A stretch of DNA of 64,000 nucleotides from Sipunculus nudus (Eukaryota; Annelida; Sipuncula; Golfingiida; Sipunculidae), in the NCBI GenBank assembly GCA_026874595.1, contig CM049322.1:25393400-25457399 (forward strand). The letters run 5' to 3'. Positions 11,209 through 23,396 of the stretch are shown here, piece by piece. The stretch's first letter is position 1, and each line of letters starts with the position of its first letter. The notes beneath the pieces were generated by a model that made no database searches, was not told the origin of the DNA, and saw only the letters and a program-made list of their open reading frames with translations. The position numbers and the translations under genes are program-made.

Positions 11209-12960
11209 CTAGAATATGGGTAGTCGACCAGAGACTATGTGTATCCGCAGAAATCAGAGTGGGACGGGTGAAGTGAGGCATGGATTGAGTGGTATGGGGA
11301 ATAAAGTGAGGTGTGTTGCATATTAGCTTGGATGTCTGCAGAGTAAACGTGAATGTAGGTGGTGCCACCTGTCATAAAATCAAGAAAATTGTCCAGGATG
11401 TATAAACCTGCAAAATTTCAGGTGGATAAGTAAAACCACTGCTGAGATATGTGATTTTATCCCAAGGCAGATGAACAGATGGACGGTTTTCATAAGTGGT
11501 TGCAGGTGGCACCAGCAGTTTTGCTTATGATGAAGAGCTATGTGAGATCTATACACATGCAAAATTTTGGCCCAATCAGTAAAACAGTTCCCGAGATATG
11601 AGCTTGGATGTCTGCAGAGTAAACATGAATGTAGGTGGCGCCACCTGTCATAAAATCGAGAAAGCTGTCCAGGATGTATAAACCTGCAAAATTTCAGGTG
11701 GATAAATCAAACCACTTCTGAGATATGAGTGATTTTATCCCAAGGCAGATGAACAGATGGGTGCTGTGCATCAATGGTTGCAGGTGGCGCCACCAGTTTT
11801 GCCTATGATGAAGAGCAATGTGAGATCTATACACATGCAAAATTTTGGCCCAATCGGTCAAACGGTTCCCGACATATGAGCTTGGATGTCTGCAGAGTAA
11901 ACCTGAATGTAGGTGGCACCACCTGTCATAAATAGAGAAAGCTTTCCAGGATGTATTAACCTGCTAAATTTCAGGTGGATAAGTCAAACCACTGCTGAGA
12001 TATGAGTGATTTTATCCCAAGGCAGATGAACAGATGGACGCTGTGCATAAGTGGTTGCAGGTGGCGCCACCAGTTTTGCCTATGATGAAGAGCTATGTGA
12101 GATCTATACACATGCAAAATTTTGGCCATATCGGTCAAAAAGTTCTCGAGATATGAGCTTGGATGTCTGCAGAGTAAACCTGAATGTAGGTGGCACCACC
12201 TGTCATAAATTGAGAAAGCTTTCCAGGATCTATTAACCTGCTAAATTTCAGGTGGATAAGTCAAACCACTGCTGAGATATGAGAGATTTTATCCCAAGGC
12301 AGATGAACAGATGGACGCTGTGCATAAGTGGTTGCAGGTGGCGCCACGAGTTTTGCCTATGATGAAGAGCTATGTGAGATCTATACACATGCAAAATTTT
12401 TGCCCAATCGGTCAAACGGTTCCCGAGATATGAGCCTGGATGTCTGCAGGGTAAACATGAATGTAGGTGGTGCCACCTGTCATAAAATCGGGAAAGCTGT
12501 CCAGGATGTATACACCAGGCATGGATTGAGTGGCATGGGGAATAAAGTGAGGTGTGTTGCATATTAGCTTGGATGTCTGCAGAGTAAACGTGAATGTAGG
12601 TGGTGCCACCTGTCATAAAATCAAGAAAGCTGTCCAGGATGTATAAACCTGCAAAATTTCAGGTGGATAAGTCAAATCACTGCTGAGATATGAGTGATTT
12701 TATCCCAAACAGATGAAGAGATGGACGCTTTGCAAGAATGGTTGTAGGTGGTGCCACCATTTTTAGTGTATGTTATAAAGCTATCAAAGGGCTACATTTG
12801 TGCTAAATTTTTAGCCTGATCGGTCAAATGGTTCCCGGGTTTATGTGTGGAAACAGACGCACAAATAGACGCTGGGCAGTGAGGAAAGGTCAGAGGTCAA
12901 CCAAAAATGAGGGTGCAGCAGTTCACATGTGACCTGATGATAAACCCAATTCACTTAAAA
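11209..12960 (-). mobile_element. X4: X-family Helentron-like element with expanded 277-bp minisatellite
   Basis: The left edge is CTAG (11209-11212), then a degenerate hairpin and TGTATCCGCAGAAATCAG. This is the 3' end of the X family in minus orientation. Inside are near-identical units starting AGCTTGGATGTCTGCAG at 11325, 11601, 11879, 12156 and 12433 (spacing 276-278 bp), then one half-unit later at 12566. Each unit has two palindromic cores, GGTGGCGCCACC or one- to two-base variants, about 140 bp apart. The array ends in a GGTCAGAGGTCAACC/CACATGTGACC block like that near the 5' end of X1 and X2. The frames at 12051-12616 are produced by the unit and are not genes. Confidence 0.72.
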
Positions 12961-13882
12961 TGCAAACCAAGTTTTTTCAAACAGTTGAAAGATATAGTTC
13001 CAATAATCTGGGAATTCTGCATCTAAACATTGTCTAGACACATTGTCTAGACATTCCCCCAGAGCAAGGTCAGTTGCCATGGTGATGTCTGGACCCCACC
13101 ACTTGTTGTACTGAGTGACCTCTTGACTTGGCTGCTGAAACTCAAATCTGTTTTCAAATACAGAAAGCCTTTTTCAATTGGCTACAATGTTTTTTTTAAA
13201 ACTGTATTTACCCAATCTATTCTAATAAAACTGGCAGAACCCTACCATTGAATAATTCTTGTAAAGTTTAAACCAATCAGCTTAACAGTTTCATTATAAA
13301 TCAGTGTATAAGCTAGAAGAGTTTAAAATTACATTTTCACTTGTAAAAAACACATCAATTTGGTGTCGCCACCAATACCTCAAAATCCCATATGACATAT
13401 GTGACAAACATTGGTAAAAAATTTGGTGATTATAGCTCTAGCCGTTTCTGAGATTTTAATTTTAGTGTGCTTTTTGGACAGATGACTAAGTTCAACCTCC
13501 TGTAACTCGGCCAAAAATCTCCGAACTGGAACAATTCGAACAAAATTGAGAGAGATTGTTCCAGGGATCATTTCTGTGAAATATTGGACAATTTGGCTGG
13601 ACAGTTTCAGAGAAGAAGATTTTTAAAGGTTTTTAAGCTTTTTCTCTATAAAATCTAAATTAATGCAGATAACCAATAATAAGCTCCAGGGCACCAAGTT
13701 TCACATGTGACTAATTCTTACATATAATTTGGAGCTGCTAGCTCCGACAGTTTCTGACTAACAGTCATGGACGGCGGAAAGCCGGCCCTGGACAGTGGAC
13801 GGCAGACGGCGGACGGCTGACGGCGGACGGCTGACGATGGACGGACAACGTTGTGCCATCGCATAAGCTCACAGGTTCGCTA
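12961..13882 (-). mobile_element. W2 element, 5'-terminal portion
   Basis: It ends CTCACAGGTTCGCTAA (to 13882), preceded by a run of GGACGGCTGACGG-type triplets and the W block GTGAAATATTGGACAATTTGG. It probably pairs with 10288-10760 as the other half of the same W copy. Confidence 0.6.
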
Positions 13883-14009
13883 AAAAACAGAAAGGTAGGT
13901 GGCACCACCTGTCTGGTTTTTGAGAAAACTTTCCAAGATGGATGAACATGCCAAATTACAGCCCTTACGAAATGACAAGCAAGATTTATGCCAGATTTAT
14001 GCCAGAAAT
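13883..14009 (-). repeat. Y module fragment
   Basis: It contains GGTAGGTGGCACCACCTGTC and a GGATGAACATGCCAAATT block, as in other Y modules. Confidence 0.45.
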
Positions 14010-14560
14010 TATGAAGGAAATTATGCCAGATCTTGCTTAAATTTTATGCAAGATTTATGTCAGAAATAGAGGCAAATTATGTAAATGAGCTTAAGCAAGA
14101 TCTTGCTTAATACAAAATCTTGCTTAAATATTTAAGCAAGAAAAGGTCATTAAGCAAGATTTATGTCAGAAATAGAGGCGAATTATTTAAATGAGCTAAG
14201 CAAGATCTTGCTTAATAAAATCTTGCTTAAAAATTAAGCAAGAAAAGGTCATTAAGCAAGAATTATGTCAGAAATAGAGGCGAATTATTTAAATGAGCTA
14301 AGCAAGATCTTGCTTAATAAAAGCTTGCTTAAATATTAAGCAAGAAAAGTTCATTTAGCAAGATTTATGTCAGAAATAGAGGCGAATTATTTAAATGAGC
14401 TAAGCAAGATCTTGCTTAATGAAATCTTGCTTAAATAAGCAAGAAAATTTCACTATGCAAGATTTTTTTCTTGCTAAATATAAAATCTTGCTTAATTTGC
14501 AAAATCTTGCTTAAACACAAAATCTTGCTTAAACACAAAATCTTGCTTAAAATTATCCAA
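14010..14560. repeat. 102-bp tandem array built on the palindrome AAGCAAGATCTTGCTT
   Basis: The perfect 16-bp palindrome AAGCAAGATCTTGCTT is centred at about 14100, 14205, 14307 and 14409, so the unit is 102-105 bp. Half-palindromes AAATCTTGCTTAA and TTAAGCAAGA fill the gaps in both orientations, and a short tail repeats ACACAAAATCTTGCTTAA. Single strands could fold into many alternative hairpins. There are no unique spacers, so it is not a CRISPR. Confidence 0.88.
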
Positions 14561-15299
14561 GATTTGCATTATGCAAGATATGCAGCATGCGTTTCTTGCA
14601 TATATTTTAGCAAAATTTTTAGCTGCCTCTTTTAACCTAGCCCAAATATTCCAAAATTAACAAAAAGTTCAGCAATTATTAAGTGCAACACAAAGAGAAA
14701 TATAAACTGCTCTGCACAATGAATATTATCTGATTGCCTCACACTTTTACAAAGCAAGTAATTATCAACGGAACTTACAGTACATTTCCTCACCAAAACA
14801 AAAACAATTTCAATATTCTTGACATATTACCAAGTATTTATTGAACAAACCAAAGCATGTCATAACCAGCACATTGAACACTCTTGAGATATGAGCAATT
14901 TTCAACCAAAGCTAATGCACAGATGCTTGCCATGCAAAAAGATTGCATTTGCTGCCACCCAGTATTGAGTGCAAGATGGAGGTATCCAAGATCTATTGAC
15001 ATGCATAATATAAGGCTAATACGACAAACCATTCCTGAGAAAAGGAAATACACTTATTCTTCAAAAACAGTATGGCAGATGGTGTCACTTGCCTGGTCTC
15101 AGTATAGAGAAAACTTCAAGATTGATGCACATGCCAAATTCCAGACCAATACATTGAATCACTCCTGAGATATGATTTTACCAAAAGCAAATGCACAGAT
15201 GGACCAGACATTGAAACAATTGCAAATGTCCCACCAGACTTGGTTACGATATGCATTTATGTAAAAAAAGCTTGTTCCTCATATGCCCACTTTCAAAAA
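14561..15299 (-). repeat. Y modules, inverted, plus about 300 bp unassigned
   Basis: 14561-14865 shows nothing recognisable. From about 14870 to 15290 the minus strand matches the Y modules (GGTGAAAATTGCTCATATC, AGATCTTGGATACCTCCATC, and a GGTGTCACTTGCC core). Frames on both strands here are repeat shadows. Confidence 0.5.
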
Positions 15300-16085
15300 T
15301 ATGACTCAATACTGCCAAATACAATATTTAGTTTCCTAAAGCATGTCAATACATACAACCACTGCTGAGATATGGTCTATTATAACTAAAATCTCTGTTA
15401 TAATAATTTGCCTCAGAAAGCATCAGATGCTGCCAAATGCAATATTTAGTTTCCTAACCATCTCAATATATAGCACTGCTGAGATATGCTCCGTTAGCAT
15501 TATAATCATTTGGCCAGAAATCATCAATATTTAGTTTCCTAAACCATCTCAATACATAATACCACTGTTGAGATATGGTCTGTTATCACTGTTATAATCA
15601 TTTGGCTCAGAAATCATCCAATATTTAGTTTCCTAAACCATCTCAATACATACAACCTCTGCTGAGATATGGTCTGTTATCACTGTTATAATCATTTGGC
15701 TCAGAAATCATCCAATATTTAGTTTCCTAAACCATCTCAATACATACAACCACTGCTGAGATATGGTCTGTTATCACTATTATAATCATTTGCCTCAGAA
15801 ATCATCAAATGCTGCAAAATGTAATTTTTGTGTTTCCTAAACCATCTCAATACATACAACCACTGCTTAGAAATGGTCTGTTATCAATATTATAATCATT
15901 TGGCTCAGAAATCATCCAATGCTGCCAAATGTAATATTTATTTTCCTAAACCATCTCAATACATACAACCACTGCTTAGAAATGGTCTGTTATCAATATT
16001 ATAATCATTTGGCTCAGAAATCATCCAATGCTGCCAAATGTAATATTTATTTTCCTAAACCATCTCAATACATGACTTCAAATTT
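15300..16085. repeat. 92/117-bp tandem array
   Basis: About eight units share AACCATCTCAATACATACAA, CACTGCTGAGATATGGTCTG, TTATAATCATTTGGCTCAG and AATATTTAGTTTCCT. Two unit lengths alternate: about 92 bp, and about 117 bp where an AATGCTGCCAAATGTAATA insert is present. This is a higher-order minisatellite inside the TEN1 intron. Confidence 0.85.
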
Positions 16086-16450
16086 GTTGCAACAGTAATA
16101 CCACTTAAACTCTTCATAAATGTGCAATTTTCGAGTGATTTGTCACAAAATAAGCGAACAGATGGATGGCGGGGAAAATATTTACAGATGGCGCTGTTAG
16201 ACTTGAGTGCAAGATGCCACTATATAAGTTCTATATACATGCACAATTTTAGACGAATATGGCAAACAGCTCCTAAGAAAAGGGCATCAGTGTATTCTAC
16301 AAAAATGGGAAAGTAGCTGCTGCCACCTGTCTGATCTATGATACTACTCTCCAAGATGTATGAACATGCCAAGTTCAGACCAGCACATTGAACCACTCTT
16401 GAGATATGAGTAATTTTTTATGTACCTGATGTTATGATCTCATATGTGAA
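16086..16450 (-). repeat. Y module fragment
   Basis: On the minus strand it has the Y features GATAGATCA..ACAGGTGGCAGCAGC, GTATATAGAACTTATATAGTG and ATCTGTAAATATT. It is diverged and short. Confidence 0.4.
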
Positions 16451-17400
16451 CTAGAATACGGGTAGTGGACAAGCGACTACTTGTATCCGCCAAAATCAGA
16501 GTAGGACAGGTGAAGTGAGGCATGGATCGAGTGGCAAGGGGAAATAGTTACATGTGTTACATATTAGAATGGATCTCTGCCACATAAACATGATTGTAGG
16601 TGGCGCCACCTGTTATTTGAACGAGAAACTATCCAAGATGTATACACATGCAAAATTTCAGGTGGATAAGTCAAACCACTGCAGAGATACAAGTGATTTT
16701 ATCCCACAGCAGACAAACAGATGGACGCTGTGTAAAATTGCTGCAGATGGCGCCACCATTTTTGTGTATGTTATATAAAACTATCCAAGGGCTACATTTG
16801 TGTAAATTTTTTTCCTGATTGGTCAAACGAGTCCGGAGATATAAGCATTAATGTCTGCAGTGTGATCTTGAATGAATCATGTGCCACCTGTCATAAAATC
16901 AAGAAAGCTATCCAGGATGTATACGCATGCCGAATTACAGGTAATTTGGTCAAACCACTGCACAGATATGAGTGATTTTAACCCAAGGCAGACAAACAGA
17001 GGGACGCTGTGCAAAAATGGCTGCTTGTGGCGCCACCATTTTTGTGTATGTTATAAAGCTATCCAAGGTCTACATTTGTGTAAGTCCCGAGATATAAGCA
17101 TGGATGTCTACAGCGTGAACGTAAATGTAGGTGGCGCCACCTGTCATAAAATCAACAAAGCTTTGCGGGATGTATATGCATGCCGAATTTTAGGTGAATT
17201 AGTCAAACCACTGCAGAGATATGAGTGATTTTAACCCAAGGCAGACAAACAGATGGACAATGTGCAAACATGTTTGCAGGTGGCGCCACCTTTTTTGTGT
17301 ATGTTATAAAGCTATCCAAGGGCTACATTTGTGTAAATTTTTTTTTCCTGATCGGTCAAACAGTTCCTGAGATATGTGGGTTAAATTTTTGTAAAATTTT
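16451..17400 (-). mobile_element. X3: X-family element, 3' end with minisatellite units
   Basis: CTAG at 16451-16454 is followed by AATACGGGTAGTGGACAAGC, GACTAC and TGTATCCGCCAAAATCAG. This is the X 3' end: a GTAG...CTAC hairpin and then the inner repeat TGTATCCGCCAAAA. About three 277-bp units follow, with cores GGTGGCGCCACC near 16600, 17130 and 17280. The 5' end is missing, and the copy runs directly into the 180-bp satellite. Confidence 0.65.
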
Positions 17401-19560
17401 TTAAGTTCAGGAGGTGTCATATGGTCAAAAGTAGGTCAATTCGGACAAAACATGAACTCGACCTGTAACTAGTCATTATCTGCCCACACACCAAAAATCA
17501 GGCCAATATATGCAGGCATTGCGAAAAATGTCTGTACACGTGCACTTGTCGTGAAAATGTTAAGGCACCTTCAAACAGTCAAAAGTAGGTCAATTGGGAC
17601 AAAACGCGAACTCGATCTGTAACTGGTTGTTATCTGCCAAAACACCATAAATCAGGCCAATATCTGCAGGCATTGTGACAAAAAGTCTGTACATGTGCAT
17701 TTGTCTTGATATTTTAAAATTTTTTAATGAAATTTTCTATGTAAGGGCACCATCAAACAGTCAAAAGTAGATCAACTGGGGCAAAACGGGAACTCGATCT
17801 GTAACTGGTCATTATCTGCCCACACATCAAAAATCAGGCCCGTATCTGCAGGCATTGCGAAGAAAGTCTGTACATGGGCATTTTTCATGAAAATTTCTAT
17901 TTTTCATGAAATTTTTTAAGTTCAGGAGCTGTCAAAAGTAGGTCACCCGGGACAAAACGTGAACTTGATCTGTAACTGGTCATTATCTGCCATCACACCT
18001 AAAATGAGGCCCGTATCTGCAGGCATTGTGAAGAAAAGTCCGTACATGTGCACTTTTCATGAAATTTTAAAATTTTTTAATGAAATTTTCTATGTTAGGA
18101 CACCGTCAAACAGTCGAAAGTAGATCAACCGGGGCAAAACGTGAACTCCATCTGTAACTGGTCATTATCTGCCTACATACCAAAAATCAAGCCTGTATCT
18201 GCAGGCATTGTGAAAAAAGTCTGTACATGGGCATTTTTCATGAAAATTTTTCATATTTTTCATGAAATTTTCTATGTTCAGGAGCCGTCAAAAGTAGGTT
18301 GACCGGGACAAAAGGTGAGCTCGATCTGTAACTGGTCAATAACTGCCAACACATCAAAAATGAGGCCTGTATCTGCAGGCATTGTGAAAAAAGTTGGTAA
18401 ATGTGCACGTGTTATGAAATTTTAAAATTTTTTAATGAAATTTTCTATGTTAGGGCACTGTCAAATGGTCAAAAGTAGGTCAACTGAGAGAAAACGCAAA
18501 CTCGATCTGTAACTGGTCATTATCTGCCCACACACCAAAAATCAGGCCAATATCTGCAGGCATGCGAAAGAAAGTCTACATGTGTAGTTGTCATGAAAAC
18601 TTCTATTTTTCATGAAATTTTCTATGTTCAGGAGCCGTAAAAGTTAAAACAGTCAAAAATAGGTCAACTTGGACGAAACACGAACTGGATCTGTAATTAG
18701 TCATTAGCTGCCCACACACCAAAAATCAGGCCAATAACTGCAGGCATGCGAAAGAAAGTCTGTACATGTGCACTTGTCATGAAAATTTATATTTTTCATG
18801 AAATTTTCTCTGTTAGGGCACCGTCAAACAGTCAAAAGTAGGTCAACTGGGACAAAACGCGAACTTGATCTGTAACTGGTTATTATCTGCTAACACACCA
18901 AAAATCAGGCCAATATCTGCAGGCATTGTGAAAAAAGTCTGTACATGTGTATTTGTCATGAAAATTTCTATTTTTCATGAAATTTTTTATGTTCAGGAGC
19001 CGTTAAACAGTCATAAGTAGGTCAATTTGGACGAAACGTGAACTCAATCTGTAACTAGTCATTATCTGCCCACACACCAAAAATCAGGCCAATATCTGCA
19101 GGCATTGCGAAAAAAGTCTGTACATGTGCTTGTCATGAAAATTTATATTTTTCATGAAATTTTCTTTGTTAGGGCACCTTCAAACGGTCAAAAGTAGGTC
19201 AACTGGGACAAAACGCGAACGTGATCTGTAACTGGTCATTATCTGCCCACACACCACAAATCAGGCCAATATCTGCAGGCATTGCGAAAAAAAAGTCTGT
19301 ACATGTGTATTTGTCATGAAAATTTCTATTTTTCATGAAATTTTCTATGTTCAGGAGCCGTAAAACGGTCAAAAGTAGGTCAACCGGGACAAAACGCAAA
19401 CTCAATCTGTAACTGGTCATTATTTGCCCACACACCACAAATCAGGCCAATATCTGCAGGCATTGCGAAAAAAACCCGTACAACTGTTTGATTTAGAATG
19501 ACGGAAGGACGGAAGGACAGAATGACGGACATGGGTAAAACTATATGCCCTGCCACTTTG
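17401..19560. repeat. 180-bp satellite array, about 12 units
   Basis: Starts of GTCAAAAGTAGGTCAA-like sequence fall at 17424, 17579, 17760, 17931, 18113, 18287, 18469, 18651, 18831, 19013, 19189 and 19370. The spacing is mostly 171-182 bp, with one 155-bp unit. Each unit contains CTGTAACTGGTCATTATCTG, ATATCTGCAGGCATTG and a TTTTTCATGAAATTTT inverted repeat. The array ends with GGAAGGACGGAAGGACAGAA and GCCACTTTGTGGC. Minus-strand frames at 19199-19703 simply read through units. Confidence 0.9.
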
Positions 19561-21768
19561 TGGCAAGAGCATAATAAAAACTCAACTTGAGAGCCCTGAC
19601 AGTTTCCAGGGCTACAGGCATTCATGAGGTGTCCACATACAGCCATGAGGGGCATGGCAACCATGAGGTGATCACATGCAGCCTTGAGGGGCATGGCATG
19701 CATCAGGTGATCATGGGTGATGAGGTGACTTTATGACCCCTGGCAAACTCAGTGTGCACTCACTGAACTCTTGACCTGTACCTGGCTGCACTGAGTGAAC
19801 TCTTGACCTATATCTTGCTGCCCTGAGTATACTCTTGACCTGTTGCATAATCTGATACAGTTGGCAGTCTGCCAAAGCTATAAATAGACCAAGACTGACC
19901 TTTGGCCTGTTGCCAAATCTGAAACAGATACAAACACAATCTTGCACTGTCGGTAAATCTGTTTACACTTACTGAAGGACTTTGGCTAAAATGCTTTTTA
20001 TCAAGCTGACATAACAGATGTTTTATCAAAATGTTTAGAATAATAAAAGATGCAGTCCTTTCATTGTTAATGGTCCAATAATTCTGCCAAAAACCATTCA
20101 AGTAAACTTGAACAAAGGCCACCTAAGAATCATTTTTGTGCAATGTTACAGAAGTTATAATTGAAACAACATCTGTGTAGAAAAAGACTTTTGCAGCCCT
20201 AAGTTTGAGAGAGACTTTCTTATGGCTACAAGAGTAACTTCAGCTTTGTATGACTCTACCAACAATCAAGGAACCCAATCTATTCTAATAATTGAGAGAT
20301 CTTATTAAATTTTTGTGAAAACTCAAACCATTCAGCTTCAGTTTCATCATGAAACATATAAAAAACATATTAAAGCTGAAAGCGGCTAAAATTAAAAGAT
20401 TTTTGTCCATAAAATAAACAAGTTTATGCAGGTGGCACCACAAAACCTCAATTTCAAACATGAGTCATGATGCAACATTTGCACAAAACTTAGAAATGCT
20501 AGCTCCTGTTGTTTCTGTGATTCTTATGTTAGTTTGGCCAAATGACTAATTTCAAATTCCTGTAACTTGGCCAAAATTAACCAAACTGGAACCAATCAAG
20601 CAAACCTGAGAGCGCTTATCCCTGGGATCATTTCTGTGAAATACTGAACAATTTAGTTGAACAATATTGGAGCAGAAGATTTTCAAACGTAGAGCTTTTT
20701 TCCCTTAAATGTAAGTTGATGCAGATGGCACCACAGAAAGATCAATTCCATAGTATTTGACATGTGACTGATTTTGCATAAAATTTTGAGATGCTAGCTC
20801 TTGCTGTTCCTGAAAAATTATGGGTTAATGTACTGATAACTGACAATCCCGTACAAAAAAGTTTCATGCAGGTGGCACCACCAATACCTTAATTTCAGAT
20901 ATGTCTATGTGACCAACACTTGCATAAAATTTGGTGATGATAGCTCCAGTGGTTTCTGAGATTGTAATTTAAGTATGCTTTTTTGGACAGATGACTATGT
21001 TTAACTTACTGAAACTCAGCCATACCACTGAACTATGGGCATTGGAACAAAATTAAGAGGGATTGTCCTGGGAATCATTTCTGTGAAATTGACCATTTCT
21101 GTGAAATATAGGTCAATTTGGCTAAACAGTTTCAGAGAAGAAAATTTTCAAAGGTTTTCAAGCTTTTCCCCCAAAATGTAAACTGGTGCAGGTGACACCA
21201 AAAAAGCTGTTTCCCCCAACATTTAATATGTGACTGACTTTTGTGTAAAATTTGGGGATGCTAGCTCCTGCTGTTCCAGAGAAAGTATGGGTTAATACAC
21301 TGATAATGGATGACCCCCGTAAAAAAAGGTCAATGCAGATGGCGCCAACAATACCTCGATTTCAGATATGACTCATAAGAGCAACATTTATGTATGCTTT
21401 TTTGGACAGATGACTAAGTTCAACTTCCTGTAACTCGGCCAAAAATCAACGAACTTGAACCATTCTCTTGAACTTGAGAGAAATTGTTCCAGGAATCATT
21501 TCTGTGAAATATGGGACAATTTGGCTGAAAAGATTTGGAGAAGAAGATTTTTAAAGGATTTTTAGCTATTTCTAATTATTTTCACTATTAAATCAAAGAA
21601 AATGCAGTTAGCCCAAAAATAAGGAAAATCTGAAAGAGTGTTTTAGAAGGCTAATATTTTGCATAAAATTTGGTGATGCTAGCTCCTGCCATTTTTGAGA
21701 AAGTATGGGTTAATGTACAGACGACGGATGATGCCACATCATGGCACAAGCTCACAGGTTCACTAAAA
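19561..21768 (-). mobile_element. W3: W-family element, truncated
   Basis: It ends AAGCTCACAGGTTCACTAA (to about 21768). It carries the same module order as W1: CATGAGGTGATCACATG, GAACTCTTGACCTGTTGC, the GGTGGCACCACCAATACCT core, and repeated GTGAAATATTGGACAATTTGG. The hairpin end is absent. Frames at 19711-20122 on the minus strand are repeat products. Confidence 0.6.
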
Positions 21769-23396
21769 ATTCTATCATTCATCTACTTTATGTATCTTGT
21801 CCATGGGGGGGGGGGGAAGACAGAGGGGAAGCCTGGCTTAGCTGAGTCAAGGGAGTGAAGAGTGAAGCAGTTACATAACATCTCGTCTGGCCACTTGAGG
21901 TTAGGTAAACCTAATACCACGAGGTCCTGCTATGTGCATCGAAGATTTCATCCAGAACAGACTGGGCTCTGAGGAGAATGGCTGATGCAAAGTGTGATGT
22001 CACAGGCAAAATTTTGAAATGACTTAAATCTAGCAATACATATTATTTTTATTCTTCCCTGAAAATCTGGGGATGACATTGTCAGAAATACTAAGTGTTT
22101 GATGAGATCTAGAATATTAAGTCCCAGGGGATTTCCCTGTGTGTGATGTTACTGCTTAGTTGACAGTGCTCATACATGTACCAATAGTTATTGAGCAAAT
22201 CACACATATTCATTTTTTTGTGGAAAATTATATTGAAAAAATGTTTTTCTTCCAGGAATTAGGTTCAGTTTATGTTAAATCTACATTAATATTTTTTTCA
22301 TAGGCAACTGTGTTATATGCCAATATAATGAGATTTGGAATATGTTTGCTTCACCTGGACTTGGATGGCTTGATGTGAACAACACTTGACAGGGTATATC
22401 AAACTAAAATAAAAGCTACTCTTTTTCACCAATTCATTTCAAATTTCAGATTTTATTAACTAAAAACCTTATCTGTCCATCTGTGAAAATTAAAGCCAAT
22501 GTACATACAGGAAAAAAAAGTGCCTTAGTCAAAGTTGGGCAAAATTTAAGGAAATGATTTTACATTTAAACTAATAACCTTAAAAATTTACAAAATATGA
22601 TTTAATTCCTGTATACAATTAAAACTAAGCTGAATATAGATTTATGCTTGAAATAAGCTCTCCAGCTAAAAAAAATTAATATGTTAAGTAAACAAATATA
22701 TTTCCTGATTTTTGACAAAGTACATTTTGTTTGGGCCCAAAACTTCAAAGATTTACACATTAACCTAATTTCGGGCATGTACATAGGAAATATATGCAGA
22801 AATGGCTATACCAAATATGAAGAGAATAATAACAGGGGATTTCAGAGTAGGCAGTTTTGAAATGTAACTATAGGTTTTTACTGGAAAACAGGTTTCTCCT
22901 TAATTCATCAAAAGAAAAAAGTACAAGGCAGCGACCCAGTTTCACTGCAGGTTTGGAAGGCAAATTTTGGGAGATCTAACTCTAGGTAGAATTTTGGATT
23001 TGTAGGTCTAACAGTTTCATAAGGTGCCTTGTTAATGGACAGACGGAGGAGGGACAATGGACCATGACTACAGCGCAGATGACTATAGTCTTAATACTGA
23101 ATAATATTAATTTTCTTCCATCATATGTGAAACTGAGAGTAATCAACACACTGATCAGACCAAATTAACACCCACTGTAAAGAACTGAGGAAAATAAACC
23201 AGCTGGTGACAGGAATATACAGCTAGATGATCAGTTTAATACTTGTGCAGCCATCTTGGAGTTGGACACATAGTCGTCCTCTGTGAAGCTGCTTTTTAAG
23301 CGAAGTGTTAAGTTTTTGAATTCAACTTTTCTTCAATTGACCTAATTTGTGTTGTCAGTGACTGCCTTTCGCCTTAAGCAGATCTTAATATCTCAC
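21769..23396. other. Mostly low-copy part of the TEN1 intron
   Basis: Apart from a G tract (about 21806-21815) and a short dispersed repeat at about 22900-23095 (inverted relative to 33125-33370, ending in TTAATGGACAGACGGAGGAG), I see no repeat family. A minus-strand stretch at 21918-21981 resembles a small exon but does not fit the TEN1 phase (see rejected items). Confidence 0.4.

Larger units (their letters stand above)
6580..23396 (-). other. TEN1: TEN1 intron, about 16.8 kb, repeat-filled
   Basis: On the minus strand the intron begins GTGAGA (23391-23396) and ends TTGCAG (6580-6585), consensus GT-AG boundaries. It interrupts a Gly-Arg codon junction in phase 2. Almost all of it is repeats, listed separately: a 101-bp minisatellite, Z elements, a Tigger-like relic, W2 and W3, X3 and X4, Y modules, a palindromic 102-bp array, a 92/117-bp array and a 180-bp satellite. 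Only the first 1.6 kb (from 23396 down to 21769) looks mainly low-copy. Confidence 0.75.

Noticed and set aside
12051-12616. Overlapping frames of 60-122 codons on both strands.
   Set aside because: They repeat with the 277-bp unit and change frame between units, so they are not under coding constraint.
14010-19560. Regular arrays considered as CRISPR.
   Set aside because: This is an animal-type genome; repeats are 92-277 bp, and the whole unit is conserved with no unique spacers.
21918-21981. Minus-strand segment encoding ILLRAQSVLDEIFDAHSRTS between a CAG and a GT, considered as a middle TEN1 exon.
   Set aside because: Joined to exon 1 (which leaves AG) it reads out of frame into a stop. 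Exon 1 to exon 2 already gives the correct Gly-Arg-Leu junction.
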